Part shown: positions 27,996 to 35,912 of the stretch, piece by piece
How the letters are laid out: each line of letters begins with the position of its first letter
Position numbering within the stretch: position 1 is the first letter of the stretch
From: RGIG4140 sp045635565
Lineage (GTDB): Bacteria > Pseudomonadota > Alphaproteobacteria > CAAHEQ01 > UBA3637
Length of the DNA stretch: 64,000 nucleotides
Assembly (NCBI GenBank): GCA_045635565.1
Contig: JAZTVX010000021.1
Coordinates: forward strand, 39,307-103,306
Reading direction: 5' to 3'
Translations under genes and position numbers: made by a program
The notes under the pieces: generated by a model
The model's input: only the letters and a program-made list of their open reading frames with translations
What the model was told of the DNA's origin: nothing
Databases searched by the model: none

Positions 27996-28067
27996 AAACA
28001 GAAATTCTGCTTTTGTGGAGTTTTTTATAATATTGACAAATAGCTTGAAATGTGCTACGGATTGAAT
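27991..28067 (+). repeat. Inter-cassette direct repeat, copy 2
   Basis: Same element as 27473-27550: it spans the end and 3' flank of one tailed gene and the promoter and early leader of the next. One base is deleted before TTGACA relative to copy 1. Confidence 0.85.
28033..28061 (+). promoter_or_regulatory. Promoter of the 28099 gene
   Basis: TTGACA (28033-28038), a 17-base spacer ending AAATGTGC and TACGGA (28056-28061), inside the second inter-cassette repeat. The -10 is weaker than that of the neighbouring copy. Confidence 0.6.
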
Positions 28068-28098
28068 GTATTTTAATGAAATAGAAAGGTATAATTAG

Positions 28099-28551
28099 AT
28101 GACTGCTACGAAAATGCCATTTGTAGAGAATAATGTGATGGTAAGTTTTAACACTAAAGGTACAAATCGTAGAACTTTTAGTGTAAGCCATGATGATAGA
28201 GTAGGTTTTTATAAAACATGCGCACAAACAAATGCTGCGATAGTAGGGGTGCAATCTCCATCTTCATTCGGTGATTCTCATTATACTATTCAATTTCGTA
28301 ATGAAAAAGAAGAGAAAAAATTTTCAAAATTGTTGCAAAGAAATACAGAGGGTTATCTTTATTCGTTCTTAACCAATAAATATGGACTTTGTTTTGTATC
28401 AGGATTAGCATGGTTCACCGTGGGTTTTTTAATGAGCACAACCAGAAAGTCAAAGGATAATGATGCTCGCCCAGTTCCTCAAATCCAAAAAATAACAGAT
28501 CAAAAGAAAATGTTACCACAAGATACCTCTCGTGGTGCAAGAGAAAATTAA
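28099..28551 (+). CDS. Small membrane protein with the full shared C-terminal tail
   Basis: 150 residues. The soluble N-terminal part (about 1-93) is unlike that of the neighbouring tailed protein (TFSVSHDDRVGFYKTCAQTN; HYTIQFRNEKEEKKFSKLLQ), though both may be small alpha/beta domains. One hydrophobic helix (YGLCFVSGLAWFTVGFLMS) is followed by a charged linker and QKITDQKKMLPQDTSRGAR, then Glu-Asn and stop. Many codons of the tail differ synonymously from those of the 19034 gene, indicating protein-level constraint. Third tailed gene of the array; a decayed copy of the 130-residue gene follows after 17 bases. Function unknown. Confidence 0.8.
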   Translation: MTATKMPFVENNVMVSFNTKGTNRRTFSVSHDDRVGFYKTCAQTNAAIVGVQSPSSFGDSHYTIQFRNEKEEKKFSKLLQRNTEGYLYSFLTNKYGLCFVSGLAWFTVGFLMSTTRKSKDNDARPVPQIQKITDQKKMLPQDTSRGAREN

Positions 28552-28568
28552 AGAAGGAATTCATTGAA

Positions 28569-28954
28569 ATGGGGATGTTTAAGACACATTTTGTATGATA
28601 TTTAGGCCAAAAGTTTATGAAGCTAAGATACTTGCTGAATTTGACAGTATAAGTATAGAGGGAAATAAAAGGTTTGCTGAATAAAAATTAGGTAAGAAAA
28701 TTCTTACAAAAGATGATGCAGAAATACTTTGTTCTAAGGCTGCTAAAACCATTCGTTCCTTTTGTGATGATAAAACAACTATCCAATTAAAAGATATACC
28801 TATCATTAAACAAGTAAGAACAACAACTAATTTTGCATTGAATGGCGAAGAATATGAAAAATCATATGTTTCAGATAGATTAAATAGAGTAGAAAAATCA
28901 TCCTCAGCAAATACATATTTGAAAAGGAACTCGTCAAAGAGATTAAAGAAAATA
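28569..28954 (+). pseudogene. Decayed copy of the 130-residue gene at 17254
   Basis: Reading frames here translate to a clear paralogue of the 17254 product (IFRPKVYEAKILAEFDS; GKKILTKDDAEILCSKAAKT; SYVSDRLNRVEKSSSANTYL). Two lesions are visible. A frameshift near the start (about 28581) removes roughly ten bases, so the ATG frame does not reach the body. A TAA at 28682-28684 stands where the intact copy has CAA, a single C-to-T change. The C-terminal basic end has also diverged. It occupies the same place after a tailed gene as the intact copy, so it was once part of the array. Confidence 0.85.
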
Positions 28955-28983
28955 AAAACGCCGTTAAATAGTGGCGTTTTTTT
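28955..28983 (+). terminator. Terminator at the end of the tail-gene array
   Basis: AAAACGCC / GGCGTTTT with a ten-base loop, followed by a run of T. It lies right after the decayed 130-residue gene. Confidence 0.8.
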
Positions 28984-28997
28984 ATATCGATTCCACA

Positions 28998-29040
28998 AAA
29001 AAACTTCCCTTAAGGAAGCTTTAAGTGGTGGATGGGGTGA
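28998..29040 (-). repeat. Decayed duplicate of tRNA-Ser 3' end plus its terminator
   Basis: GGATGGGGTGA (29030-29040) is identical to the 3' end of tRNA-Ser at 29199-29209. The adjacent hairpin CTTCC/GGAAG with its A/T tract (29001-29018) mirrors the real tRNA terminator at 29166-29192. A duplicated tRNA 3' end is the usual footprint of integration at a tRNA gene; no integrase is present here. The match is short. Confidence 0.35.
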
Positions 29041-29165
29041 TATTGTAAATTGCATAGGGGCAATTTATCTCTCATTTAATTCGGGACTGGCTAAAGCCGT
29101 CACGTCACAAGTGCCGCCGAACTCACTTCCACCGTTCGTTCTTCTCTCACCGTTTATCATGCCAT

Positions 29166-29192
29166 AAAAAAAAGCTCCCAAAGGGAGCTTTT
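29166..29192 (-). terminator. Terminator of tRNA-Ser
   Basis: On the minus strand, AAAGCTCCC-TTT-GGGAGCTTT is followed by a T run, five bases after the tRNA 3' end. Confidence 0.85.
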
Positions 29193-29197
29193 AATGG

Positions 29198-29284
29198 CGG
29201 ATGGGGTGAGATTCGAACTCACGGTGGAGTTACCCCCACGCCGGTTTTCAAGACCGGAGCCTTAAACCACTCGACCACCCATCC
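29198..29284 (-). tRNA. tRNA-Ser (anticodon TGA)
   Basis: Read on the minus strand: acceptor stem GGATGGG/CCCATCC with discriminator G and no encoded CCA. The anticodon stem CGGTC.../GACCG-type encloses CTTGAAA, giving TGA (serine UCA codons). A long variable arm (GCGTGGGGGTAACTCCACC) and a T arm with GTTCGAA confirm a class II serine tRNA. 87 nt. It marks the right edge of the accessory island. Confidence 0.95.
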
Positions 29285-29419
29285 ATATTCACAAAATATC
29301 AAACTTAAAAATCTCTTTCAAACTTGATGTTTATCTTATGACACAAAAAAAATAAAAAATCAAGTGATTTTTTTAAAAAAATGATTTATATTTTGATAAA
29401 ATCATCTAATGAGGCTTAA

Positions 29420-30661
29420 ATGAAAAACAAAATATTATTTGGAAAAATTATAAATACATTATTTTTCAGTTTGTTAGCTTTTAATATTCAAGTAAAGGCA
29501 GAGGTTTCTCATGTTGTTGCAAATTCAGAACAAACGGAAAATTTTAATGTTTGGAAAGAAGATTTTCGGGAAATTGCTATCCGAAAAGGATTCGATTCGG
29601 ATTTTATCAATCAAATTTTACCGCAGTTAACGTATTTGCCCAGAGTTATTACGTCAGATACAAAACAAAATGAGTTTTTGTTGACTTTTTGGGATTATGT
29701 AAACAGAGTTATTACCGATAATCGCATTATAACCGGAAAAGAAATGATGAAAAAACATCAGTTTCTTCTTAAAAAAACATCTGAAAAGTATGGAATTCAA
29801 CCTGAAATTTTAATTGCTTTTTGGGGATTGGAAACAAATTATGGTACATATAAAGGAAAAACAGATACATTGAGTGCTCTTGCAACGTTGGCATATGATA
29901 AGCGTCGCAGTGCTTTTTTTACAAAAGAGTTACTTGCTTTATTGGGTGTAATAGAGAAAGGGGAACAAACACATTTTACAGGTTCTTGGGCAGGTGCTTT
30001 TGGTAATTTTCAATTTATGCCGACAACATATGTGGCTTATGCTGTTGATGCTGATGGAGATAATCAAAAAGATATTATCAATTCTTTACCTGATGCTTTT
30101 GAATCTGCGGCGAATTACTTATCAAAAATGGGGTGGATAAAAAATCAAACTTGGGGGACAGAAGTTCGAATTACAAAACGGCTTAATTGGAATAAAATCA
30201 ATAAATCTAAAAGATTACCTGTTCAAACGTGGAAAAATATGGGTGTTTTACCTGCTAACGGAAAAGAATGGCGTTCGGATTATTTAACATATCAGGCACA
30301 TTTGGTTTTGCCTTCCGGAATTGATGGACCGGCTTTTTTGGTATATCCGAATTACGATTTGATTATGAGGTGGAATAATTCAACACTCTATGCCTTGTCT
30401 GTCGGATTGTTAGCAGATAAAATCAAATACAATTATGCACCGATTTACAAAAAGCCACAGCAAATTTCAATTTCAAGAAAAGATATAAAAACAATTCAAT
30501 ACTTATTGAAAAAACAAGGATTTTATAGTGATTCTATTGATGGCGTTTTGGGTAAAAGAACACGCCAATCGATTCGGGCATATCAAAAATCAATCGGATG
30601 GGATGAGGATGGTTATCCATCAAAAAAATTACTGCTGAATTTACAAAAAAGGAAAAAATAA
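29420..30661 (+). CDS. Lytic murein transglycosylase, MltB family
   Basis: 413 residues with a signal peptide (FFSLLAFNIQVKA). The transglycosylase domain of the SLT_2 class includes the catalytic region GLETNYGTYKGKTDTLSALA, followed by AGAFGNFQFMPTTYVAYAVDADGD. A C-terminal peptidoglycan-binding domain (IKTIQYLLKKQGFYSDSID, then GVLGKRTRQSIRAYQKS) ends the protein. It cleaves the MurNAc-GlcNAc bond to give 1,6-anhydro ends in the periplasm. Its TAA overlaps the ATG of the rlpA-like gene. First gene of a seven-gene housekeeping operon. Confidence 0.92.
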   Translation: MKNKILFGKIINTLFFSLLAFNIQVKAEVSHVVANSEQTENFNVWKEDFREIAIRKGFDSDFINQILPQLTYLPRVITSDTKQNEFLLTFWDYVNRVITDNRIITGKEMMKKHQFLLKKTSEKYGIQPEILIAFWGLETNYGTYKGKTDTLSALATLAYDKRRSAFFTKELLALLGVIEKGEQTHFTGSWAGAFGNFQFMPTTYVAYAVDADGDNQKDIINSLPDAFESAANYLSKMGWIKNQTWGTEVRITKRLNWNKINKSKRLPVQTWKNMGVLPANGKEWRSDYLTYQAHLVLPSGIDGPAFLVYPNYDLIMRWNNSTLYALSVGLLADKIKYNYAPIYKKPQQISISRKDIKTIQYLLKKQGFYSDSIDGVLGKRTRQSIRAYQKSIGWDEDGYPSKKLLLNLQKRKK

Positions 30662-31614
30662 TGCTTAAACAAACGGTTTTTGTGGGTGTCTTTTTAAGTT
30701 TTTTTACTTTGACCGGATGTTCTGATAACGGAATTTTATTTCGGTCTGTCGGTAGTTACGATTCGTTTTCCAATACTGGCGTGTATATGGTTGAAGAACC
30801 TTACGAAGTTGATGGTGTAACATATGTACCTGTCGAAGATTATGATTATTTTGATAGTGGAGATGCCTTTTGGTTTACTGATGATGATAATCATGTTTTA
30901 ACGGCGAACGGGGAACGGTACGATGCTAATCGTTTTACTGCCATGCACCGAACATTACCACTGCCATCAATTGTTCGTGTGACTAATTTGAACAATAAAA
31001 TGTCTGTTTTGGTTCGAGTGAATGATAGAGGGCCTTTGGATGCTTCACGTTTGATTGATGTTTCCAAACCTGTTGCCGATTATTTGAATTTTTCAAAAAC
31101 AACCGTAACTCCTGTTCAAGTAGAAGTTATGGTGACCGAAAGCAAATTACTTAAAGAACAACTAACCAAAAATCATATAACGGAAAAAACAACCTTTTCT
31201 TTTACCCCTAAAAGTACGAAAAAAGGAGAAGTTATCTTAAACGCTGATAGTATTTTATATCCGGGTATGCAACAAAAAGATGTTTGTTTACTAAAAAATC
31301 CATCTGATGCAACATGTATGACTGCAATTGAAACAGACATAGAAACTGAATATAATCCGAACGAAATTATTTATTCAGGTGCATCTAATCTTTTCTATGT
31401 ACAAATAGGGGCTTTTTCACAAAAAGAATCCATTCAAAAAATTCAACAGAAATTAAATTATGTGAATAATTTATCAATCAAAAACAAAAATGTTCGTCAT
31501 CAAGTTTTACATGTTGTAAGAGTAGGGCCATACGAAACAAGAAATGAGGCACAAAAGGCTCTTGACAAAATCCAACGTTCGGGATATGCTGATGCCAAAG
31601 TCATACAAGAGTAA
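30661..31614 (+). CDS. rlpA: RlpA-like septal lipoprotein with SPOR domain
   Basis: 317 residues. A lipobox (FFTLTGC, Cys 20) marks it as an outer membrane lipoprotein. The double-psi beta-barrel is present at ANGERYDANRFTAMHRTLPL and VTNLNNKMSVLVRVNDRGP, which includes the conserved NDRGP; this domain has lytic transglycosylase activity in Pseudomonas. A long linker precedes a C-terminal SPOR domain (FYVQIGAFSQKESIQKI; VVRVGPYETRNEAQKAL) that binds denuded septal glycan. Placement between mltB-type and dacA-type genes is a standard alphaproteobacterial arrangement. Confidence 0.9.
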   Translation: MLKQTVFVGVFLSFFTLTGCSDNGILFRSVGSYDSFSNTGVYMVEEPYEVDGVTYVPVEDYDYFDSGDAFWFTDDDNHVLTANGERYDANRFTAMHRTLPLPSIVRVTNLNNKMSVLVRVNDRGPLDASRLIDVSKPVADYLNFSKTTVTPVQVEVMVTESKLLKEQLTKNHITEKTTFSFTPKSTKKGEVILNADSILYPGMQQKDVCLLKNPSDATCMTAIETDIETEYNPNEIIYSGASNLFYVQIGAFSQKESIQKIQQKLNYVNNLSIKNKNVRHQVLHVVRVGPYETRNEAQKALDKIQRSGYADAKVIQE

Positions 31615-31628
31615 GTGAAGGAAGAAAA

Positions 31629-32759
31629 ATGAAAAAATTGTTTTTTTTATCAAGTATTAGTTTGATTGTTTTAAGCCATTCAGTTAACGCTTTTGAAACA
31701 CTTGCAAAAAATGCTCTTTTAATGGATGCAGATACAGGGCATGTCATTTATGAAAAACAAGCGGATATTCCGATGCCGCCAGCTTCTATGAGTAAATTGA
31801 TGACTGCCTATATGGTTTTTGAAGCATTACAAAATGGTAAATTATCTTTGGACGATGAATTTACAACGTCAGAAAACGCATGGAAAAAGGGTGGTGCTAA
31901 AAGTGGTAGTTCAACCATGTTTTTAAAGCCTTATGAAAAGGTTAAAATTAAAGATTTGTTGAGAGGGATTATCGTCCAATCTGGTAACGATGCTTGTATT
32001 GTTGTTGCCGAAAATATGGCAGGTACAGAAGAAGCTTTTGCTGAACTGATGAATGAAAAAGCCCGTGAAATCGGATTAGAAAATTCAACATTTAGCAATG
32101 CAACAGGTTTACCGGATGCAAATCATAAAATGAGTGCCAAAGATTTAGCAAAGTTAGCCCAATTACTGATTAACAAATTTCCGGAATATTATTCTATTTA
32201 CTCTGAAAAATCATTTACATATAATGGAATCAAACAAGGCAACAGAAATCCGTTGCTTTATACGATGGACGGTGCTGATGGCTTGAAAACAGGTCATACG
32301 GAAACATCGGGGTATGGTTTAACGGCTTCTGCAAAAACACCGGATGGTCGTCGTTTGATTATGGTTCTAAATGGCATGAAATCAATGAATGAGCGTCGGG
32401 AAGAATCTCAAAAACTCATGAATTGGGGTGTTATTGGATTTGAAAATGTGTTGTTAATCAAAAAAAATCAACCTATCGAAAAAATTCCTGTTTGGTTGGG
32501 TGTTTCCGAAAATGTGCAAGCCGTTGCCGAAACGGATTTTACATTAACGGTACCGAAAGGCAGAAAAGTTTCTCCCAAAATGGAAATTATCTATAATTCT
32601 CCAATTGAAGCACCTGTTATCAAAGGTCAAAAATTGGGAACTTTGATTATTTCCACAGATAACGGTAATAAGAGCCTGAAATTGATTGCAGGTGACAATG
32701 TCGAAAAGGTTGGTTATTTTGGAAAAATAAAGCATATTTTATTGGGATTATTTAAGTAA
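31629..32759 (+). CDS. dacA: D-alanyl-D-alanine carboxypeptidase (PBP5/6 type)
   Basis: 376 residues with a signal peptide (FFLSSISLIVLSHSVNA). Serine active-site motifs are SMSK (in PPASMSKLMTAY), SGN (IVQSGNDACIV) and KTG (DGLKTGHTETSG), all with family spacing. A beta-rich C-terminal domain and an amphipathic end (YFGKIKHILLGLFK) anchor it to the outer face of the inner membrane. It trims the terminal D-Ala from stem pentapeptides. The ATG follows AAGGAAGAAAA; tmk starts three bases after its stop. Confidence 0.95.
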   Translation: MKKLFFLSSISLIVLSHSVNAFETLAKNALLMDADTGHVIYEKQADIPMPPASMSKLMTAYMVFEALQNGKLSLDDEFTTSENAWKKGGAKSGSSTMFLKPYEKVKIKDLLRGIIVQSGNDACIVVAENMAGTEEAFAELMNEKAREIGLENSTFSNATGLPDANHKMSAKDLAKLAQLLINKFPEYYSIYSEKSFTYNGIKQGNRNPLLYTMDGADGLKTGHTETSGYGLTASAKTPDGRRLIMVLNGMKSMNERREESQKLMNWGVIGFENVLLIKKNQPIEKIPVWLGVSENVQAVAETDFTLTVPKGRKVSPKMEIIYNSPIEAPVIKGQKLGTLIISTDNGNKSLKLIAGDNVEKVGYFGKIKHILLGLFK

Positions 32760-32762
32760 AAA

Positions 32763-33410
32763 ATGAAAAAAGGTTTATTTATTACATTTGAAGGGGGAGA
32801 AGGTGTTGGTAAATCAACCCAAATCAAGTTGTTACAGAATTATATACAACAAACATATCCAGACACCGAACTTATTTTAACGCGTGAACCTGGAGGGAGT
32901 GTTGGAGCCGAAGAAATTCGCACTCTTTTATTAAATGGAAAAACGAGCCGTTGGGATAAGTTAAGCGAGTTATTATTGTTCACGGCTGCCCGCCGTAATC
33001 ATTTAACGGAGAAAATTTGGCCGGCAATGAAGGAAGGAAAAATTGTTTTATGCGACCGATTTTTTGACAGTACAATTGCTTATCAATGTTACGGATATGG
33101 ATTTAACGAGGAAATATATCAGCAATCTATGATGTTATATCATATGATTGCCGGTAATTTTGGGCCTGATTTAACGTTTGTTTTGGATCTAGATGTCGAA
33201 GTCGGGTTACAAAGAAGTCGTTGTCGGGTAGGGAATAACGAACAACGTTTTGAAGATATGCAAGTATCTTTTCATCAAAATTTACGAAAAGGTTTTCTTG
33301 AATTAGCTCATAAAAATCCCAAACGATGTGTTGTTATTGATGCTTCACAATCGATTGATGATATTCACAAACAAATTATACAATCTTTTGAGGAGTATGT
33401 TGCTTTATGA
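32763..33410 (+). CDS. tmk: Thymidylate kinase
   Basis: 215 residues. The P-loop FEGGEGVGKSTQ, the DRx motif in LCDRFFDSTIAYQ and the LTREPGGSVGAEEIR stretch identify dTMP kinase, which makes dTDP for DNA synthesis. The lid region (GNNEQRFEDM) lies in the expected place. Its stop overlaps the holB start by four bases (33407-33410), the conserved tmk-holB pair. Confidence 0.95.
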   Translation: MKKGLFITFEGGEGVGKSTQIKLLQNYIQQTYPDTELILTREPGGSVGAEEIRTLLLNGKTSRWDKLSELLLFTAARRNHLTEKIWPAMKEGKIVLCDRFFDSTIAYQCYGYGFNEEIYQQSMMLYHMIAGNFGPDLTFVLDLDVEVGLQRSRCRVGNNEQRFEDMQVSFHQNLRKGFLELAHKNPKRCVVIDASQSIDDIHKQIIQSFEEYVAL

Positions 33411-34354
33411 ATATTAAAAAACAGATCATAGATGTTATACAGAAAGGGAAAATTGCTGGTTCGTGGCTTGTTTCCGGAGAGTATGGCGTAGGTAAGAAAA
33501 AATTTGCATCTGAATTAGCATCTTTTTTAACAACAGGAGAGTGGAAAGAAACTTATCAATATAATCCAAATGTGAAATGGGTCGAATGTGGTTTAACGGA
33601 AGATGCTAAAAAAGAAATTCAAAAGATGATTTTGGCTGGAAAATCTGTTGAAGAAAATGAAAAAACAGCCAATCGGAAACAAGAAATTACAATTGACGAT
33701 ATTCGTTCCGGTATTCAATTTTTATCTTTAAAACCGGCTCAAAATGAATATCGTATTTTAATCATCAATTTAGCTGAGGATATGAACAGAAATGCCGCAA
33801 ATGCTCTTTTAAAAGTTTTAGAAGAACCTTATCCTCAAAGTGTTTTAATTTTATTGACCCAAAATACAGGAAAATTATTACCAACTATTTGTTCAAGATG
33901 TCGTAAAATTGTTGTGCCTAAATTAAAATTTTCGGAGATAACCGAACAATTAAAGCAACTTTACCCTCAATGTAAAGATGTTGAGTTAATTGCTGAATTA
34001 TCCAATGGTTCAATCGGATTGGCGCGGGAAATATACAATCAAAACGGTTTAGAGTTGTACCAAAAATTAACCTCGTTACTTGTACCGTTTTCACAGGTTG
34101 ATATTGAAAAATTGAATGATTTTGCCGACTTTCTGACGAAAAACGAAAAACAGTATGATTTATTTTGTACTTTTTTACTTAATCGGTTAGCTTCATATGT
34201 AAAAGAATATGCACAGATAAACCGTTTAAAAACAGAAAGATTTATTGATATTTTTGATGAAACAACAAAAGAATTTGATTTGACAAGTACACTTTATTTA
34301 GATAAAAAACAAGTTATTATTTCAAAAATATTATCTTTATGTGAGGTTTTATAA
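33407..34354 (+). CDS. holB: DNA polymerase III delta' subunit
   Basis: 315 residues of the clamp-loader family. The degenerate P-loop (VSGEYGVGKKKF) and NAANALLKVLEEPYPQSVLIL with the following TICSRC are characteristic. The usual zinc-binding cysteines are replaced (no four-Cys cluster is seen near residue 60), as happens in several alphaproteobacteria. It is followed two bases later by tatD. The common metG between holB and tatD is absent. Confidence 0.88.
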   Translation: MNIKKQIIDVIQKGKIAGSWLVSGEYGVGKKKFASELASFLTTGEWKETYQYNPNVKWVECGLTEDAKKEIQKMILAGKSVEENEKTANRKQEITIDDIRSGIQFLSLKPAQNEYRILIINLAEDMNRNAANALLKVLEEPYPQSVLILLTQNTGKLLPTICSRCRKIVVPKLKFSEITEQLKQLYPQCKDVELIAELSNGSIGLAREIYNQNGLELYQKLTSLLVPFSQVDIEKLNDFADFLTKNEKQYDLFCTFLLNRLASYVKEYAQINRLKTERFIDIFDETTKEFDLTSTLYLDKKQVIISKILSLCEVL

Positions 34355-34356
34355 CG

Positions 34357-35139
34357 ATGATTGATAGTCATTGTCATTTAGGTATCGGACAAGAGTGGAA
34401 AAATACGTCTGATACAATTATGAATATATTAAACAGAGCACATCAATCTGGTGTGACCGATATTTTAACCGTTGCTTGTCATTATGATGATTTAACTGAC
34501 ATGCAGGATATGGCAACAGTACCACATGTTTATACATCATTTGGTTTACATCCCGAAAATGCTATTCTTTTTGATAAAAATCATGTTTGCGACATATTAG
34601 AAGAAAATACTGAACTTATTGCATATGGTGAAATCGGTTTAGATTATTTTTATGGAGCGGATACACGCAAAGAACAAATCAATGCTTTTGAAAAACAAAT
34701 TGAAATTGCCTCAGAATTTCATCTGCCGATTATAGTTCATACACGAGACGCTGATGATGATACTATTCAAATATTGCAATCGGCATATCAGGGAGGTTTG
34801 CTGAAGCATGGAGGTGTTTTGCATTGTTTTACCGGCACTGAAATGTTGGCGGAAAAAGCCACTGAGTTAGATTTTTATATATCTGCTTCTGGTATTTTGA
34901 CATTTAAAAAAGCAGATGATTTAAGAAATATTTTTCAAAAAATTCCATTAAATCGGTTGCTTGTTGAAACAGATGCTCCTTATTTGGCTCCATTGCCATA
35001 TCGAGGGAAACGTAATGAGCCTGCTTATGTTATAGAAGTAGCAAAATGTTTGGCAACATTAAAAAATGTGTCCTTAAAAGAGATTGGCCAGATAACAACA
35101 CACAATTTCAATCAGATTTTTAACATTAAAGGAGAGTAG
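34357..35139 (+). CDS. TatD-family metal-dependent hydrolase/DNase
   Basis: 260-residue TIM-barrel amidohydrolase. Metal ligands appear in order: DSHCHL, GEIGLDYFYG, VHTRDADDD, HCFTGTEM and VETDAPYLAP. The family has 3'-5' exonuclease or D-aminoacyl-tRNA-related activities; the exact substrate is not clear. Adjacent to the MBL-fold gene, a pair seen widely in alphaproteobacteria. Confidence 0.92.
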   Translation: MIDSHCHLGIGQEWKNTSDTIMNILNRAHQSGVTDILTVACHYDDLTDMQDMATVPHVYTSFGLHPENAILFDKNHVCDILEENTELIAYGEIGLDYFYGADTRKEQINAFEKQIEIASEFHLPIIVHTRDADDDTIQILQSAYQGGLLKHGGVLHCFTGTEMLAEKATELDFYISASGILTFKKADDLRNIFQKIPLNRLLVETDAPYLAPLPYRGKRNEPAYVIEVAKCLATLKNVSLKEIGQITTHNFNQIFNIKGE

Positions 35140-35141
35140 GG

Positions 35142-35912
35142 ATGCGTGTTCGAATTTTAGGGTGTGGTCCATCAAATGGAATTCCTTCGCTTAATCGTGG
35201 ATTTGGATTATGTGATTCAACCAATCCTAAAAATATACGCACAAGAAGTGCTGCTTTAATCAGATTATCCAATCAAAAAAATATTCTGATAGATGCTGAT
35301 CCTGAAATCAGACAACAATTACTTAATGCTGGAAATCCTGTAATAGATGCTGTTTTATTCACGCACTCACATTATGATCACATGGGAGGTGCAGATGATT
35401 TACGGGTTTTGGCACAACGGTTACAAGGTCCGTTGCCTGTCTATTTAACACAATATGATGCTATTCGATTTAAAGAAACTTTAAAATATTTATTCAAACA
35501 AACAGACAATACACCATTATTTGACATTAACATCATTGAGTTTTATCAACCGTTTTTTATTGCAGGCATTGAAATCACGCCTATTTTACAAAAACATGGT
35601 TCTCATGAATTTTCAACAGGCTATAAAATTGGTTCAAAATTTGCATATTCTACTGATGTAAAAGAAATGGAAGAGAAGGGGTTTGAATTATTAACCGGTT
35701 TAGATACGTGGGTTTTGGGTGGAACAACACGTAAGGAAAATTCGAAACATATACATTTAGAAGGGGCTTTATCATGGATAAAGCGTTTAAATCCTCGTCA
35801 AGTCTATTTGACACATATGGGATTGAGAATGGATTATGAAACGCTCTGTGCGGAGTTGCCACAATCAATTTGTCCCAGTTATGACGGATTAGAATTTGAT
35901 GTAGCAGAATAA
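35142..35912 (+). CDS. MBL-fold metallohydrolase (PhnP/lactamase_B_2 type)
   Basis: 256 residues. It begins with the family pattern ILGCGPSNGIPSLNRGFGLCD, has ILIDADPEIRQQLL and the metal motif THSHYDHMGGADDLR. Other ligands are at YSTDVKEM and YLTHMGLRMDYE. It is probably a phosphodiesterase acting on small or cyclic phosphates. Last gene of the 29420-35912 operon. Confidence 0.9.
   Translation: MRVRILGCGPSNGIPSLNRGFGLCDSTNPKNIRTRSAALIRLSNQKNILIDADPEIRQQLLNAGNPVIDAVLFTHSHYDHMGGADDLRVLAQRLQGPLPVYLTQYDAIRFKETLKYLFKQTDNTPLFDINIIEFYQPFFIAGIEITPILQKHGSHEFSTGYKIGSKFAYSTDVKEMEEKGFELLTGLDTWVLGGTTRKENSKHIHLEGALSWIKRLNPRQVYLTHMGLRMDYETLCAELPQSICPSYDGLEFDVAE

Noticed and set aside
15224..28551. The shared tail as a tmRNA (ssrA) degradation tag or known sorting signal
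   Set aside because: It is gene-encoded, differs between copies and does not end in the hydrophobic residues of ssrA tags. It also lacks LPXTG, PEP or T9SS features.
28615..29055. A 146-codon minus-strand frame
   Set aside because: It is the antisense of the decayed 130-residue gene and of the terminator and repeat region; its codons show no independent protein pattern.
29090..29155. A second tRNA-like sequence on the plus strand (TTCCACCGTTCG...CTCTCACC)
   Set aside because: It resembles the variable and T arm of tRNA-Ser, but no acceptor, D or anticodon stems can be formed.
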